From positions 1 to 33,926 of the IMG/VR virus record IMGVR_UViG_3300044547_000271: a DNA stretch of 33,926 nucleotides; one strand, given 5' to 3'. The translations under genes and the position numbers were made by a program. Below are positions 1 to 6,504 of this stretch, piece after piece (positions within the stretch are counted from its first letter, which is position 1; each line of letters begins with the position of its first letter). This DNA comes from a virus. The notes under the pieces are model-generated. The model had not been told where the DNA came from. It ran no database searches and saw only the letters and a program-made list of their open reading frames with translations.

Positions 1-6
1 CTTAAA

Positions 7-30
7 GAGATTAATTAAGAGATTAATTAA
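7..30. repeat. Tandem 12-bp repeat, two perfect copies
   Basis: GAGATTAATTAA occurs twice head to tail without a mismatch. Each copy contains the palindrome TTAATTAA. It lies at the window edge, upstream of the first gene and of a hairpin. Function unknown; it could be a protein-binding site or the tail of an intergenic region cut by the edge. Confidence 0.8.
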
Positions 31-45
31 TAGACCTATCAACCA

Positions 46-75
46 ATGACTATACTAATGAGAGTTCATAGTCAT
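46..75 (+). promoter_or_regulatory. Hairpin in the leader of the first gene
   Basis: ATGACTAT at 46-53 is perfectly complementary to ATAGTCAT at 68-75. ACT (54-56) and AGT (63-65) can extend the stem, leaving a 2-nt bulge and a 6-nt loop. No U-tract follows, so it is not a simple terminator. It sits about 20 nt before the start codon at 95 and just before the ribosome binding site GAGAGGAG. It may be an mRNA processing or stabilising element. Confidence 0.5.
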
Positions 76-94
76 AACATCATGAGAGGAGATT

Positions 95-544
95 ATGCCA
101 TATAATCCCAAGTCATTAGCTAATCTTAAAATTATTACTCCTGAGATAGCTAGAGAGAATCAAAAGAAATCAGTAGAAGCTAAGAGAATTAACAAAGAGA
201 TGAAAGAGAAGTTTAAACTACAAGCTAAGAATATGCAGGAAGTCTTAGATGAACTTCCTCAATTAGATGCTTTAGGTATTCTTAATCTTGGTATGTTAAA
301 AGCCTTAGAAGATGATGATTTCTTATTAGCTGCTCAGTTAGCTGAGAAGATAGCTGAATATCAGAAACCTAAGTTACAGAGAATTGACCAAACCAATATT
401 AATAGGTCATATGAAAGTCTATCTGATGAAGAATTAGAAGAAGAACTAAAGAAACATAATATGTCTTCTTTGGTTAATGAAACTAAAGAAAAGATAGATA
501 CTATCAAAGAAACTATTAATAAGTCCATAGCAGAAGACTTCTAA
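95..544 (+). CDS. Terminase small subunit-like protein
   Basis: This 149-residue protein is predicted to be a DNA-packaging (terminase small subunit) type protein. It is charged and helical, with a basic N-terminal part (about residues 20-45). A middle segment has the form LAEKIAEYQKPKLQRID, followed by SLSDEELEEEL. Many phage small terminases have this arrangement: a helix ending in a KPKL-like turn, then an acidic SDEEL stretch. The start is supported by a strong GAGAGGAG site. No large terminase gene is visible next to it, so the assignment rests on sequence style alone. The alternative is an unrelated coiled-coil DNA-binding protein. The next gene follows after 10 nt. Confidence 0.5.
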   Translation: MPYNPKSLANLKIITPEIARENQKKSVEAKRINKEMKEKFKLQAKNMQEVLDELPQLDALGILNLGMLKALEDDDFLLAAQLAEKIAEYQKPKLQRIDQTNINRSYESLSDEELEEELKKHNMSSLVNETKEKIDTIKETINKSIAEDF

Positions 545-554
545 GAGGAGTATC

Positions 555-779
555 ATGAGAACCACCAACCAACTTATCAATACCATCATCAATGTTCTAA
601 CAGTATCCACCAGTTATTCTACCAAGAGTGCTGTGTGGAGAAGATACCCAAATAAAGTAGTGTTAATACCTACCGATAAAAATCTACCTAAGATTACCTA
701 TCGTGTAGGTGATAAACACTTCTATGAACACATGAATCGTCTTAATCGATTCGGTAACCAAATTCACCGTAATAAGTGA
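555..779 (+). CDS. Hypothetical small basic protein
   Basis: This 74-residue protein is not recognised. It is basic (many Arg, Lys and Asn), with an N-terminal hydrophobic or amphipathic part (residues 6-20) and a C-terminus rich in His, Arg and Asn. The start follows the ribosome binding site AAGAGGAG. It appears co-transcribed with the terminase-like gene and is the last gene before a hairpin terminator. Confidence 0.6.
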   Translation: MRTTNQLINTIINVLTVSTSYSTKSAVWRRYPNKVVLIPTDKNLPKITYRVGDKHFYEHMNRLNRFGNQIHRNK

Positions 780-787
780 ATGTAGTA

Positions 788-823
788 AAGAGACTATCCA
801 TTCAGGGTAGTCTTTTATTTTTT
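788..823 (+). terminator. Rho-independent terminator
   Basis: The stem GACTATCC (792-799) pairs with GGGTAGTC (805-812), with one T-G pair and a 5-nt loop. It is followed by TTTT-A-TTTTTT. Flanking AAAG and CTTT lengthen the stem. It would end the transcript of the first two genes and insulate the ssDNA-binding protein gene. Confidence 0.8.
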
Positions 824-867
824 AGTCTTATACAAACTTAACTTAATTTATTTAAAGGAAACATACC

Positions 868-1386
868 ATGACAACTAAGTCAACTAAAGTAGTAGCAAAC
901 ACAGAAGCCAAAACAAATGTTATCATCAAAGATGTAGAACTTCGTTGGGCTAAGCTTAATAATGCAGTATCACCTTTCGGTACACTACAGTGGGAAATCC
1001 AAGTAGTTGCTGATAAGTCTCGAGAGAAAGAATTATCACAGTTTGGTAAAGTAAAAGCTACCACTGATGGTAAAGTATCAGTAAACCTAAAGAAGAAAGC
1101 ACTTAAAGCTGATGGTTCTCCAGCTGAACCTGTTCGCTTAGTAGATGCTAAGAAAGAATCCATCCAAGACCGTAGTATCGTAGGTAACGGTTCTATGGGT
1201 AATGTGATGGTATTCCTTCGCCCTTACGAAATGATGGGTAAGAAAGGTACTTCTGTAATGCTAGTAGCTGTTCAAGTTACTGACCTTAAAGAATACAAAG
1301 CTACCTCAGGTGTAGACTTTGATATGCTTGATGGTTCAGAAGAACCAACAGTAGCTACAGCTAACACAGAAGAAGACCCATTCTAA
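868..1386 (+). CDS. Single-stranded DNA-binding protein (T7 gp2.5-like)
   Basis: This 172-residue protein is predicted to bind and protect ssDNA at the replication fork. After a short disordered N-terminus (1-17), it has an alternating beta-strand body compatible with an OB fold (about 18-150). It ends in an acidic tail, EEDPF, finishing in Phe. Phage ssDNA-binding proteins use such an acidic, aromatic-capped tail to contact polymerase and helicase. The start is supported by TTTAAAGGAAAC. The gene stands alone between two terminators, which suits a separately and highly expressed product. It may be driven by a promoter in 824-867 that I could not identify. Confidence 0.8.
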   Translation: MTTKSTKVVANTEAKTNVIIKDVELRWAKLNNAVSPFGTLQWEIQVVADKSREKELSQFGKVKATTDGKVSVNLKKKALKADGSPAEPVRLVDAKKESIQDRSIVGNGSMGNVMVFLRPYEMMGKKGTSVMLVAVQVTDLKEYKATSGVDFDMLDGSEEPTVATANTEEDPF

Positions 1387-1400
1387 CCTACCATTAATAA

Positions 1401-1434
1401 AGAGAATCCTTAATAAGGGTTCTCTTTTTATTTT
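1401..1434 (+). terminator. Rho-independent terminator after the ssDNA-binding protein gene
   Basis: AGAGAATCC (1401-1409) pairs with GGGTTCTCT (1417-1425) with one T-G pair and a 7-nt loop. It is followed by TTTTATTTT. The layout is close to that of the terminator at 788-823. Confidence 0.8.
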
Positions 1435-1438
1435 CCTT

Positions 1439-1573
1439 ATGAATATCACTAGTCTAACAACCAAACAACTAAAAGCTTTACTAAAGCAATTCTCGTTAGT
1501 AAGCCTTAGTCTAAGAGAAATTATCCTTAAACAACAAATTGAAGATGAAATTCTTTATAGGAGTCTAAAATGA
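1439..1573 (+). CDS. Possible small protein, 44 residues
   Basis: This short frame opens with ATG directly after the terminator U-tract and ends in an ATGA overlap with the next gene. It fills an otherwise empty stretch. The product is a Leu/Lys/Gln-rich amphipathic helix-type peptide with no recognised family. There is no clear ribosome binding site, because the bases upstream are the T-tract. It may therefore be poorly translated or not real. The stop-start overlap is the main support. Confidence 0.35.
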   Translation: MNITSLTTKQLKALLKQFSLVSLSLREIILKQQIEDEILYRSLK

Positions 1574-1767
1574 ATCAACTAGAAGTCATCGATAGTATGC
1601 ACTGTAGCTTATTTGCTACACCAACTTCCATCGCTCAAGCATTTCAACAAGCTGATGATTACATTAAAACCCAAGATGATAGTGCATATATGTGGGTTAT
1701 TATCTATGGTATTCTTAATGCTTACCATGATGAACTTATGAAGTTTCATACAAAGGAAAGCGTATGA
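1570..1767 (+). CDS. Hypothetical protein
   Basis: This 65-residue protein is not recognised. It is predicted to be mostly helical, with a central hydrophobic-aromatic stretch (YMWVIIYGIL, about residues 40-50). The ribosome binding site is TAGGAG, 7 nt upstream. Its stop overlaps the next start as ATGA, so the two are probably translationally coupled. Confidence 0.6.
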   Translation: MNQLEVIDSMHCSLFATPTSIAQAFQQADDYIKTQDDSAYMWVIIYGILNAYHDELMKFHTKESV

Positions 1768-1898
1768 TTCTAATAGAAGCATATATGGCTTTCTGTGCAT
1801 TAGTTATTCTTGTGATAGCACCATTGCACGCTATAATTTCTCATAATAGAAAGCAAACAAAAGTTAGAAAACACTTATCTGAACACATCAAAGGATAA
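1764..1898 (+). CDS. Small single-pass membrane protein
   Basis: This 44-residue frame starts at an ATGA overlap with the preceding gene, with the site AAAGGAAAG upstream. Residues about 1-25 form one hydrophobic segment (MILIEAYMAFCALVILVIAP). A basic cytoplasmic-type tail rich in Lys, Arg and His follows. This layout predicts an N-out/C-in single-span inner-membrane peptide. No family is recognised. Confidence 0.6.
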   Translation: MILIEAYMAFCALVILVIAPLHAIISHNRKQTKVRKHLSEHIKG

Positions 1899-1899
1899 T

Positions 1900-2214
1900 A
1901 TGATTAAATTAGATGAATGGCGTATCTACGAAGTAAATCGTCCACTAGATAATAAAGACCAACCAGTTATGCTAGGATTACCTCCTATCATTACTGAACA
2001 TTTCCTTGTAGGAGTTAGTGACTACGGTGCTATAGTTAAATCTGCACCTGTTCGTCATGTAGATTATAGTAACCAACAAAGAATCCTTGAAGATTCTCAT
2101 GGTAGAAGATATAACATAACCAATGAGAAAGATATCAACCGATATAGCTATGCACCTGAATTAATCCTCAAGCAATATCCTGATGCTGATGACATTACTA
2201 AGGAGTTCATATGA
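1900..2214 (+). CDS. Hypothetical protein
   Basis: This 104-residue protein begins with a beta-rich part (IYEVNRPLD, then PVMLGLPPIITEHFLVGVSDYG). It has a basic middle (HVDYSNQQRILEDSHGRRYN) and an acidic C-terminus. No family is recognised; the N-terminal half looks like a small beta-barrel or SH3-like fold, which is inference. The site AAAGGAT precedes ATG. Its stop overlaps the next gene by ATGA. Confidence 0.65.
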   Translation: MIKLDEWRIYEVNRPLDNKDQPVMLGLPPIITEHFLVGVSDYGAIVKSAPVRHVDYSNQQRILEDSHGRRYNITNEKDINRYSYAPELILKQYPDADDITKEFI

Positions 2215-2405
2215 CAGTTCTAGTATTATTCGATAAACTAACCCACAGATACCATGTATGGGATTCTGATGAAAGAGAATCCTTAGCTGGTTGTGATGAA
2301 AAGATGCTATGGGAAAACCTAAGTGATTTACCTGAAGAATTCTATGGTCGTGAGCATAGCTACACCATCGATGAAGTCGATTTTACACTATTAAGAGGAA
2401 TATAA
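2211..2405 (+). CDS. Hypothetical acidic small protein
   Basis: This 64-residue protein is acidic and has a predicted beta-alpha-beta pattern: VLVLFDKLTHRYHVWD, a helix around residues 30-45, then a strand near the end. No family is recognised. Its start lies in a 4-nt overlap with the previous stop, and AAGGAG 5 nt upstream supports it. Confidence 0.6.
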   Translation: MTVLVLFDKLTHRYHVWDSDERESLAGCDEKMLWENLSDLPEEFYGREHSYTIDEVDFTLLRGI

Positions 2406-2406
2406 T

Positions 2407-2601
2407 ATGCCTAAATATGATGTAACATTTCGTGAAGAGCAGTATTGGCATTATACTTACACTGTTGAAGCTGATAGCGAGATTGATGCCACAGCATTAG
2501 CATTATCTAAATGGGAAGAAGGAACACAAGCAGAAGATAGCTATATCGAAAATGCTTATTCAACTCCTATTCCTGAGTTTGTTTGTTTAATCGAGGATTA
2601 A
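2407..2601 (+). CDS. Small beta-rich protein resembling two others in this arm
   Basis: This 64-residue protein has a pattern of two beta strands and a helix: YDVTFREEQYWHYTYTVEA, then DSEIDATALALSKW, then a last strand ending FVCLIED. The segment V-x-A-[DE]-S/D-E-x-x-A recurs in the products at 2749 and 6331. This suggests a family of small paralogues with a DpnD/PcfM-like outline (inference). The ribosome binding site is AGAGGAA. One base separates it from the previous stop. Confidence 0.65.
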   Translation: MPKYDVTFREEQYWHYTYTVEADSEIDATALALSKWEEGTQAEDSYIENAYSTPIPEFVCLIED

Positions 2602-2602
2602 T

Positions 2603-2749
2603 ATGTATGCCTTAAATAAACGCTTTGGTCCACTTGATAGATGGACAACTGATACTTTCCTTACTGTAGAAGATTTAGCAGATGAGATTGCTTATCTATT
2701 GCATGAAGGATGGGAAATTGGAACTATTACTTTAATAGGAAACTACTGA
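2603..2749 (+). CDS. Hypothetical small protein
   Basis: This 48-residue frame lies between two better-supported genes: 1 nt after the previous stop, and ending in TGATG overlap with the next start. The site GAGGATTA precedes ATG. The product has an N-terminal aromatic/basic part, a helix (TVEDLADEIAYLLHEG, about 21-36) and a short C-terminal strand. This resembles many small phage proteins that end in a G-W-E-[IV]-x-x-[IV] strand. Function unknown. Confidence 0.55.
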   Translation: MYALNKRFGPLDRWTTDTFLTVEDLADEIAYLLHEGWEIGTITLIGNY

Positions 2750-2919
2750 TGAATGTATATACCTTTGTAGTTACTACCACAGATAGAGTCTTTGTTGAAG
2801 CTAAAGATGATGAAGAAGCATATCAAAAAGCCTATGACGGTGAATATGAATATGAAGACACTATCAACAGGGAATTTGACCTATGTGATGTTGATTTCGG
2901 AGAAGAAGATGACAATTAA
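2749..2919 (+). CDS. Small acidic beta-rich protein, paralogue-like
   Basis: The start is placed at the ATG inside the TGATG overlap, not at a longer in-frame option at 2710, because the overlap matches the style of the operon. The 56-residue product has two strands (VYTFVVTTTDRVFVEA), a helix (DDEEAYQKAYDG) and a very acidic end (FGEEDDN). It shares the V-E-A-x-D-x-E-x-A layout with the proteins at 2407 and 6331. Function unknown. Confidence 0.6.
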   Translation: MNVYTFVVTTTDRVFVEAKDDEEAYQKAYDGEYEYEDTINREFDLCDVDFGEEDDN

Positions 2920-3103
2920 TGTAACCAGATTCAACCGAGGAACAGGCGGTGTATATATAATTCTCGGTGATAACTTTGATGAGGTATCTGAAAAAGCTAC
3001 CGAGTTAAAAAATGAATTAGACCCTTGGAGTAGTCCAAGTGTTGATTTCATTACAAGAACAGCTCCATACAGGGCTGAAGTTAAATATTATGGTTTAGAC
3101 TAA
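2909..3103 (+). CDS. Hypothetical protein
   Basis: The start is chosen at 2909, where GGAGAAGAAG precedes ATG and the overlap with the previous gene is 11 nt. An upstream in-frame ATG at 2792 would overlap far more and has no site. The 64-residue product alternates strands and one helix (ITVTRFNRG type strand, a Gly turn, FDEVSEKATELKNEL, then two strands). It is a possible ferredoxin-like alpha/beta fold. No family is recognised. Confidence 0.6.
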   Translation: MTINVTRFNRGTGGVYIILGDNFDEVSEKATELKNELDPWSSPSVDFITRTAPYRAEVKYYGLD

Positions 3104-3114
3104 GGAGAAGTATA

Positions 3115-3387
3115 ATGGCTTATATTACAGTTGATGTGGATTTAAATGAAGTTCTAACTGAATTTGATGACAGCGATATCATTGAATATGTGTATTACAA
3201 CATTGATAATGATGAGCTGTTTAATCAATATGATTATGATGACCTTCGTAAATTCTTAAGAGAAGAAGTTGGTGATGTTGTCATTGAAGATAAAGATACA
3301 CTTATGGATTTACTAGATCCAACAACAGACCCTTATTTGCTTAAGGAATTTATTACTGATATAGTCAAGAAACAAAAGGAAAGTTAA
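3115..3387 (+). CDS. Strongly acidic hypothetical protein
   Basis: This 90-residue protein contains about 26 Asp/Glu against about 8 Lys/Arg. Clusters lie at residues 7-24 and 31-45, giving a strongly negative charge. The opening VDVDLNEVLTEFDDSDI is of a type common in phage hypothetical proteins. Its acidity recalls DNA-mimic inhibitors, but nothing in the sequence proves this. The ribosome binding site is AAGGAGAAG. It overlaps the next gene by 1 nt (TAATG). Confidence 0.65.
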   Translation: MAYITVDVDLNEVLTEFDDSDIIEYVYYNIDNDELFNQYDYDDLRKFLREEVGDVVIEDKDTLMDLLDPTTDPYLLKEFITDIVKKQKES

Positions 3388-3584
3388 TGGAATTATATAA
3401 CCTAAAGCGTGATGATATGTTTAGGTTAGTAGACAATAACATAAAAGTACCTGTCTGCTCTCCTGACCCTGATTACGACAAAGTATATCAGTTTAAACAT
3501 ATTGATGGTATGTATTCATACTGCAAAGATGGTGATAATGTTGTTCATTTTGCAGCTTGGACTGAAGTAGAGGTAGTTAAATGA
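3387..3584 (+). CDS. Hypothetical protein
   Basis: This 65-residue protein has a beta-rich outline (MFRLVDNNIKVPVCS, VYQFKHIDGMYSYCKD, VVHFAAWTEVEVVK). It could form a small barrel. Cys occurs at 24 and 46. The site AAAGGAAAG precedes ATG within a TAATG junction. No family is recognised. Confidence 0.6.
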   Translation: MELYNLKRDDMFRLVDNNIKVPVCSPDPDYDKVYQFKHIDGMYSYCKDGDNVVHFAAWTEVEVVK

Positions 3585-3730
3585 GAAAAATAGTCAAGGT
3601 TGATTTATATATTCGCTGGGATGATGGTCTTGAAGAAGAAATATCTACAAGACTTCCTGAAGGAATCAATAGTGACTTAGAAAACTACTTTGATTTTCTT
3701 GAAGAAGAAAGGAATGAAGATGAAGAATGA
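3581..3730 (+). CDS. Hypothetical acidic small protein
   Basis: This 49-residue frame starts in an ATGA overlap with the preceding gene and overlaps the following start by 11 nt. The N-terminus is a basic strand (RKIVKVDLYIRW). The rest is acidic, ending in an EEE-rich helix that carries the ribosome binding site of the next gene. No family is recognised. Confidence 0.55.
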   Translation: MRKIVKVDLYIRWDDGLEEEISTRLPEGINSDLENYFDFLEEERNEDEE

Positions 3731-4139
3731 AGCACTAAGATTAGTAGATGAACTTGAATCGTTAGGTCAATATGTTCCTAGTGAAGCACCTGCTATGATT
3801 CGCAGACTTGTAGAAGAATTGGATAAGCAAAACCCATCTGTGTTTACTATCCTAACTTGTGGGTGTAAGTCATCATTTATGGGATTCCCTAGCGAATGGG
3901 ATGGTGAAACTAGAGAATTTGAACCTTGTGTAAATTATGGCAGTCTTTGTGAACAGCATTTTATGGAGTATGAAGCTAGACCTGCACAATACACACCACA
4001 AACAAAGCCATTAAGTGATGAGGAAATATGGGAACTACATCAAGAACATATAGATGAAATTCCTTGCGGACATAGCATGAAAACTATTGGATTTGTTGAA
4101 TTTGCTAGAGCAATAGAAGAAAGGCATGGGATTAAATGA
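3720..4139 (+). CDS. Hypothetical protein with clustered Cys/His
   Basis: The start at 3720 is preferred because AAAGGA lies 6 nt upstream; in-frame ATGs at 3690 and 3714 are alternatives. The 139-residue product has an N-terminal helix (LRLVDELESLG, then APAMIRRLVEELDKQ). A Cys/His-containing middle follows (LTCGCKSSFMG, EPCVNYGSLCEQHF), which could hold a metal, then a C-terminal helix. The function is not recognised; the metal site is inference from Cys spacing. Confidence 0.6.
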   Translation: MKNEALRLVDELESLGQYVPSEAPAMIRRLVEELDKQNPSVFTILTCGCKSSFMGFPSEWDGETREFEPCVNYGSLCEQHFMEYEARPAQYTPQTKPLSDEEIWELHQEHIDEIPCGHSMKTIGFVEFARAIEERHGIK

Positions 4140-4309
4140 AGGACTTTGATGCAGTAGGAATTGCCGAAGGATTCATTGAAGCTGAATCTGAAGAACAAGT
4201 AATTGAGGCATGGCAACACCTGATTGATACTAAGTTAGCATGGTCTTTACAAGGATGGTTTGGTAGAACTGCTGATACACTTATTCAAGAAGGAATTTGT
4301 CATGGCTGA
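4136..4309 (+). CDS. Hypothetical small protein
   Basis: This 57-residue frame starts in an ATGA overlap and ends 8 nt inside the next gene. It is helical, with FDAVGIAEGFIEAESEEQVIEAWQHLID in short amphipathic repeats, then a Trp-containing turn (WFGRTADTLIQEG). No function is recognised. The layout resembles small helical phage proteins of unknown role often found in early regions. Confidence 0.55.
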   Translation: MKDFDAVGIAEGFIEAESEEQVIEAWQHLIDTKLAWSLQGWFGRTADTLIQEGICHG

Positions 4310-4484
4310 TATTACTATGTGTAATGATGAACAATGTAAGCAGAAAAATAAATGCTATCGTTATACAGCACCACGAAATAAGTATTGGCAATCAGTATTT
4401 ACAGACAGTCCTCGCATAGACTTAACATGCGAATACTTCTGGGATAACACTAGCCGAGAAGAAAAACCAGCAACACAATGCTAA
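4302..4484 (+). CDS. Cys-rich conserved phage hypothetical protein
   Basis: The start is set at 4302, preceded by AAGGAAT; a longer frame from 4260 has no site. The 60-residue product has Cys at 6, 11, 17 and 42, in MCNDEQCKQKNKCYRY and TCEYFW. This is a recurrent type of small phage protein with a likely zinc-binding Cys knuckle. The role is unknown. A candidate phage promoter follows in the gap after it. Confidence 0.65.
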   Translation: MADITMCNDEQCKQKNKCYRYTAPRNKYWQSVFTDSPRIDLTCEYFWDNTSREEKPATQC

Positions 4485-4493
4485 TAACGCTTT

Positions 4494-4517
4494 GCTAACA
4501 CAGCTCTAAGGGAATCC
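4494..4517 (+). promoter_or_regulatory. Repeated motif, copy A: candidate phage promoter
   Basis: GCTCTAAGGGAATCC in the 36-bp gap before the gene at 4521 matches copies at 9685-9703 (GCTCTAAAGGAATCC) and 19402-19420 (GCTCTAAAGGAA). A purine-rich run after TCTAA resembles the initiation region of T7-type promoters. The same bases provide a ribosome binding site for the next gene, so part of the conservation could reflect that. Confidence 0.4.
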
Positions 4518-4520
4518 AAA

Positions 4521-4811
4521 ATGACAGTAAGATACAGTACTAATTGGATGGGTCCTATTAATAAATACTGGTATGAGAAAAGAAACTTAGAACCATGGAC
4601 ATATTCTGCAGGTAGAATTGATTGTCGTGGTAAAGACTTAGGTAAGTATGGTGATGAGATTCACTTAGATCCTATGCTTAACGAAGACTGGGGTAAGTTC
4701 TCTATATGGCTTAGTACAATAGAGACTGACTATATGTGGTCTTTAAAAGAGTTAGTAGAGAAATACGAAAAGACTAATCCAAAGATAAGGTGGTGGGAAG
4801 ATGAAAGATGA
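4521..4811 (+). CDS. Conserved phage hypothetical protein
   Basis: This 96-residue protein is of a recognisable type with no known function. The pattern is YSTNWMGP near the N-terminus, YSAGRIDCRG in the middle, W-S/T-L-x-E-L-V-E-K-YE, and a final P-K-I-R-W-W-E. It is rich in Trp and Tyr, has no membrane segment and is probably cytosolic. The site AAGGGAA precedes ATG by 6 nt. It overlaps the next gene by 11 nt, so the two are coupled. Confidence 0.7.
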   Translation: MTVRYSTNWMGPINKYWYEKRNLEPWTYSAGRIDCRGKDLGKYGDEIHLDPMLNEDWGKFSIWLSTIETDYMWSLKELVEKYEKTNPKIRWWEDER

Positions 4812-5121
4812 ATTTTATGAAGACATCATTGAGATAGCTCTTTATGGTGGCATTGATTACTGGTGTATGACTTACAATCCTATCACCAAAGAAATGTATT
4901 ATGAGAACCCTGAAGCTGATGGGTATCTTACAGCAACTCTTGATATTGACTTAATTAAAAGAGGTCTTGATAGAGTTCTTAAAGAAGATATGCCATTGAA
5001 TAAGCAGTATCGTGATTATATTATGCAAGCAGTCTTTGACCAAGATGCAGGCATGATTGATTCTGTTTGTGCAGACATTATTGTACAAGCAGGTTTGTTT
5101 GGTGATGTAGTTTATAGTTAA
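4801..5121 (+). CDS. Conserved phage hypothetical protein
   Basis: This 106-residue protein opens with a helix followed by YGGIDYWCMTYNP. It contains DIDLIKRGLDRVLKED and ends with DAGMIDSVCADIIVQAGLFGDVVY. These segments recur in phage proteins of unknown function that often lie beside the type of gene at 4521. It is acidic and alpha/beta. The start lies inside the previous gene, with GGTGGGAAG as ribosome binding site. Confidence 0.7.
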   Translation: MKDEFYEDIIEIALYGGIDYWCMTYNPITKEMYYENPEADGYLTATLDIDLIKRGLDRVLKEDMPLNKQYRDYIMQAVFDQDAGMIDSVCADIIVQAGLFGDVVYS

Positions 5122-5130
5122 AGGAGAATT

Positions 5131-5559
5131 ATGTATAAACACAAACAGTATGTATATCTCGCTGGTGCAATCGAAGGATTAACCAAAGAACAAATGAAAG
5201 AATGGCGAGAGTATGCTACAAGAAAACTTTTCCAAAGAGATATTGACACCTTAGATCCTACAAGGAGAGTCACTTACCATGACCAAGCTAAGAATGATTA
5301 CACAGCTAATCGTGTAGTTAAACATGACCTACAAGATATCGCTTATAGCTCAGTCGTATTAGTTGACTTAAGAGATAGTACACCTGGTCGTAAGTGGGGA
5401 ACAGTATGTGAGATGGCACATGCACATACTAAGAATAAGATTATCATCGTAGTTACAGATGCTAATCAATTCAAACATCCCTTTGTAGAGTTCTACGCAA
5501 CGGAGATATATCATGATTTGGACGATGCAATCGATGCAGTCGCAACATACTTCGAGTAA
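5131..5559 (+). CDS. Nucleoside 2-deoxyribosyltransferase-like protein
   Basis: This 142-residue protein is predicted to act on (deoxy)nucleosides or nucleotides by cleaving or transferring the 2-deoxyribose. It fits the family in length and pattern. It has an N-terminal strand and loop, YVYLAGAIEG (8-17), and a strand VVLVDLRDSTPG (75-86) with Asp79. WGTVCEMAHAHTK follows, with Glu94 in the place of the family nucleophile. A role in salvage or breakdown of host nucleotides fits the MazG-like and deaminase-like genes downstream. The ribosome binding site is AAGGAGAA. The substrate cannot be told from sequence. Confidence 0.75.
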   Translation: MYKHKQYVYLAGAIEGLTKEQMKEWREYATRKLFQRDIDTLDPTRRVTYHDQAKNDYTANRVVKHDLQDIAYSSVVLVDLRDSTPGRKWGTVCEMAHAHTKNKIIIVVTDANQFKHPFVEFYATEIYHDLDDAIDAVATYFE

Positions 5560-5689
5560 GCCTTTTCACTTGTTACTACAGGAATTAGGCTACAAGTGTG
5601 TTGAAGATGTTTATTATGGTGATGGTCTGAAGATATGGACTATCGGTAATGGTGTTTGGAAGATTGAAAAGGAGAATGAACATGCCTAA
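5525..5689 (+). CDS. Hypothetical small protein overlapping the deoxyribosyltransferase-like gene
   Basis: This 54-residue frame fills the gap between two clear genes. It overlaps the previous one by 35 nt and the next start by 8 nt. A second ATG at 5534 is an alternative start. The product reads like a real protein: FHLLLQELGYKCVED, then aromatic strands ending GNGVWKIEKEN. The ribosome binding site is weak. No family is recognised. Confidence 0.5.
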   Translation: MQSMQSQHTSSKPFHLLLQELGYKCVEDVYYGDGLKIWTIGNGVWKIEKENEHA

Positions 5690-6329
5690 TTGGTGTGCTA
5701 ACGGATTGCGAATTACAGCAACAACAGAAGAACAAGAAGAAAAGTTAAGAGCATTACATCGTCATGCAGAAGCTGAAGGTGGTTTATGTTCTTTCTTTTA
5801 TCCTACACCTCAAGAACTACTTGATACCGTAGCTGGTCATATGAGTGGTGAAGAAGGTGAGAAGCTTAAGAAGCAAGAACAAGCTAATATAGAAAAGTAT
5901 GGTCAAGCTAATTGGTATGACTGGCAAGTGTTTACTTGGGGTACTAAATGGGATCCTAATGTAGACCATCAGGTTCTTACTAATGGTGGCAAAGCTTATG
6001 AATGCTTCTTTGATTCTGCTTGGAGTCCTCCTATTGGTTTCTACAACAGACTAGTTGAAGATGGTTATAAGGTAGAAGCTACTTACAATGAAATAGGTTG
6101 TGCTTATATTGGTTTCTATCGTGATGGTGATGATGAATGCTATTCATGGGGTGAAATTAAAGACGATTATGAATCACAATTTGCTGAACTACAAGACTCA
6201 CCTAAACCTACTGATGAAGATTCAGATGAGTTTTGGGATTGGGATAGTCAACTAACAGACTTCTCTCAAGAAAAATTCTTTGATAACAATGGTCTAGAAG
6301 ACTTAACACCACAAGGTTGGGGAGGGTAA
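5682..6329 (+). CDS. YubB/Api92-type protein (DUF1281, ferredoxin-like)
   Basis: The start at 5682 is chosen because AAGGAG lies 7 nt upstream and because the family typically begins MPNWC-x-N. The 215-residue product shows that opening. The C-terminal core has WYDWQVFTWGTKWDP, a W-S-P-P segment (AWSPPIGFYNRL), and GCAYIGFYRDG. This is the outline of the plasmid YubB and phage Api92 proteins, whose function is unknown. The C-terminus is acidic (residues about 165-205) and may be a separate tail. It is followed after 1 nt by a small paralogue-like gene. Confidence 0.75.
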   Translation: MPNWCANGLRITATTEEQEEKLRALHRHAEAEGGLCSFFYPTPQELLDTVAGHMSGEEGEKLKKQEQANIEKYGQANWYDWQVFTWGTKWDPNVDHQVLTNGGKAYECFFDSAWSPPIGFYNRLVEDGYKVEATYNEIGCAYIGFYRDGDDECYSWGEIKDDYESQFAELQDSPKPTDEDSDEFWDWDSQLTDFSQEKFFDNNGLEDLTPQGWGG

Positions 6330-6330
6330 T

Positions 6331-6504
6331 ATGCCTGTATATAGAGTATACACAACAGAAACAGTTTCTTATTGCTATAAAGTAAGTGCTGACAACGAAG
6401 AACATGCTCGTAAGAGACTTATGGATGATGGTGATTATGATGACTGTGACTGGTGTGATGGTTGGGGTTTTGAAATCGCTGAAATAATGGAGGATAAAGA
6501 ATAA
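6331..6504 (+). CDS. Small acidic beta-rich protein, paralogue-like
   Basis: This 57-residue frame sits between two supported genes with 1-nt junctions on each side. The strong site GGGGAGGG is upstream. The product has VYRVYTTETVSYCYKVSA, then a helix (DNEEHARKRLMDDG), then an acidic part with two Cys and three Trp. Its opening matches the layout of the products at 2407 and 2749. Function unknown. Confidence 0.6.
   Translation: MPVYRVYTTETVSYCYKVSADNEEHARKRLMDDGDYDDCDWCDGWGFEIAEIMEDKE

Noticed and set aside
852-1163. Minus-strand frame across the ssDNA-binding protein gene
   Set aside because: It is a mirror of a well-supported gene, has no ribosome binding site and would be opposite to all neighbours.
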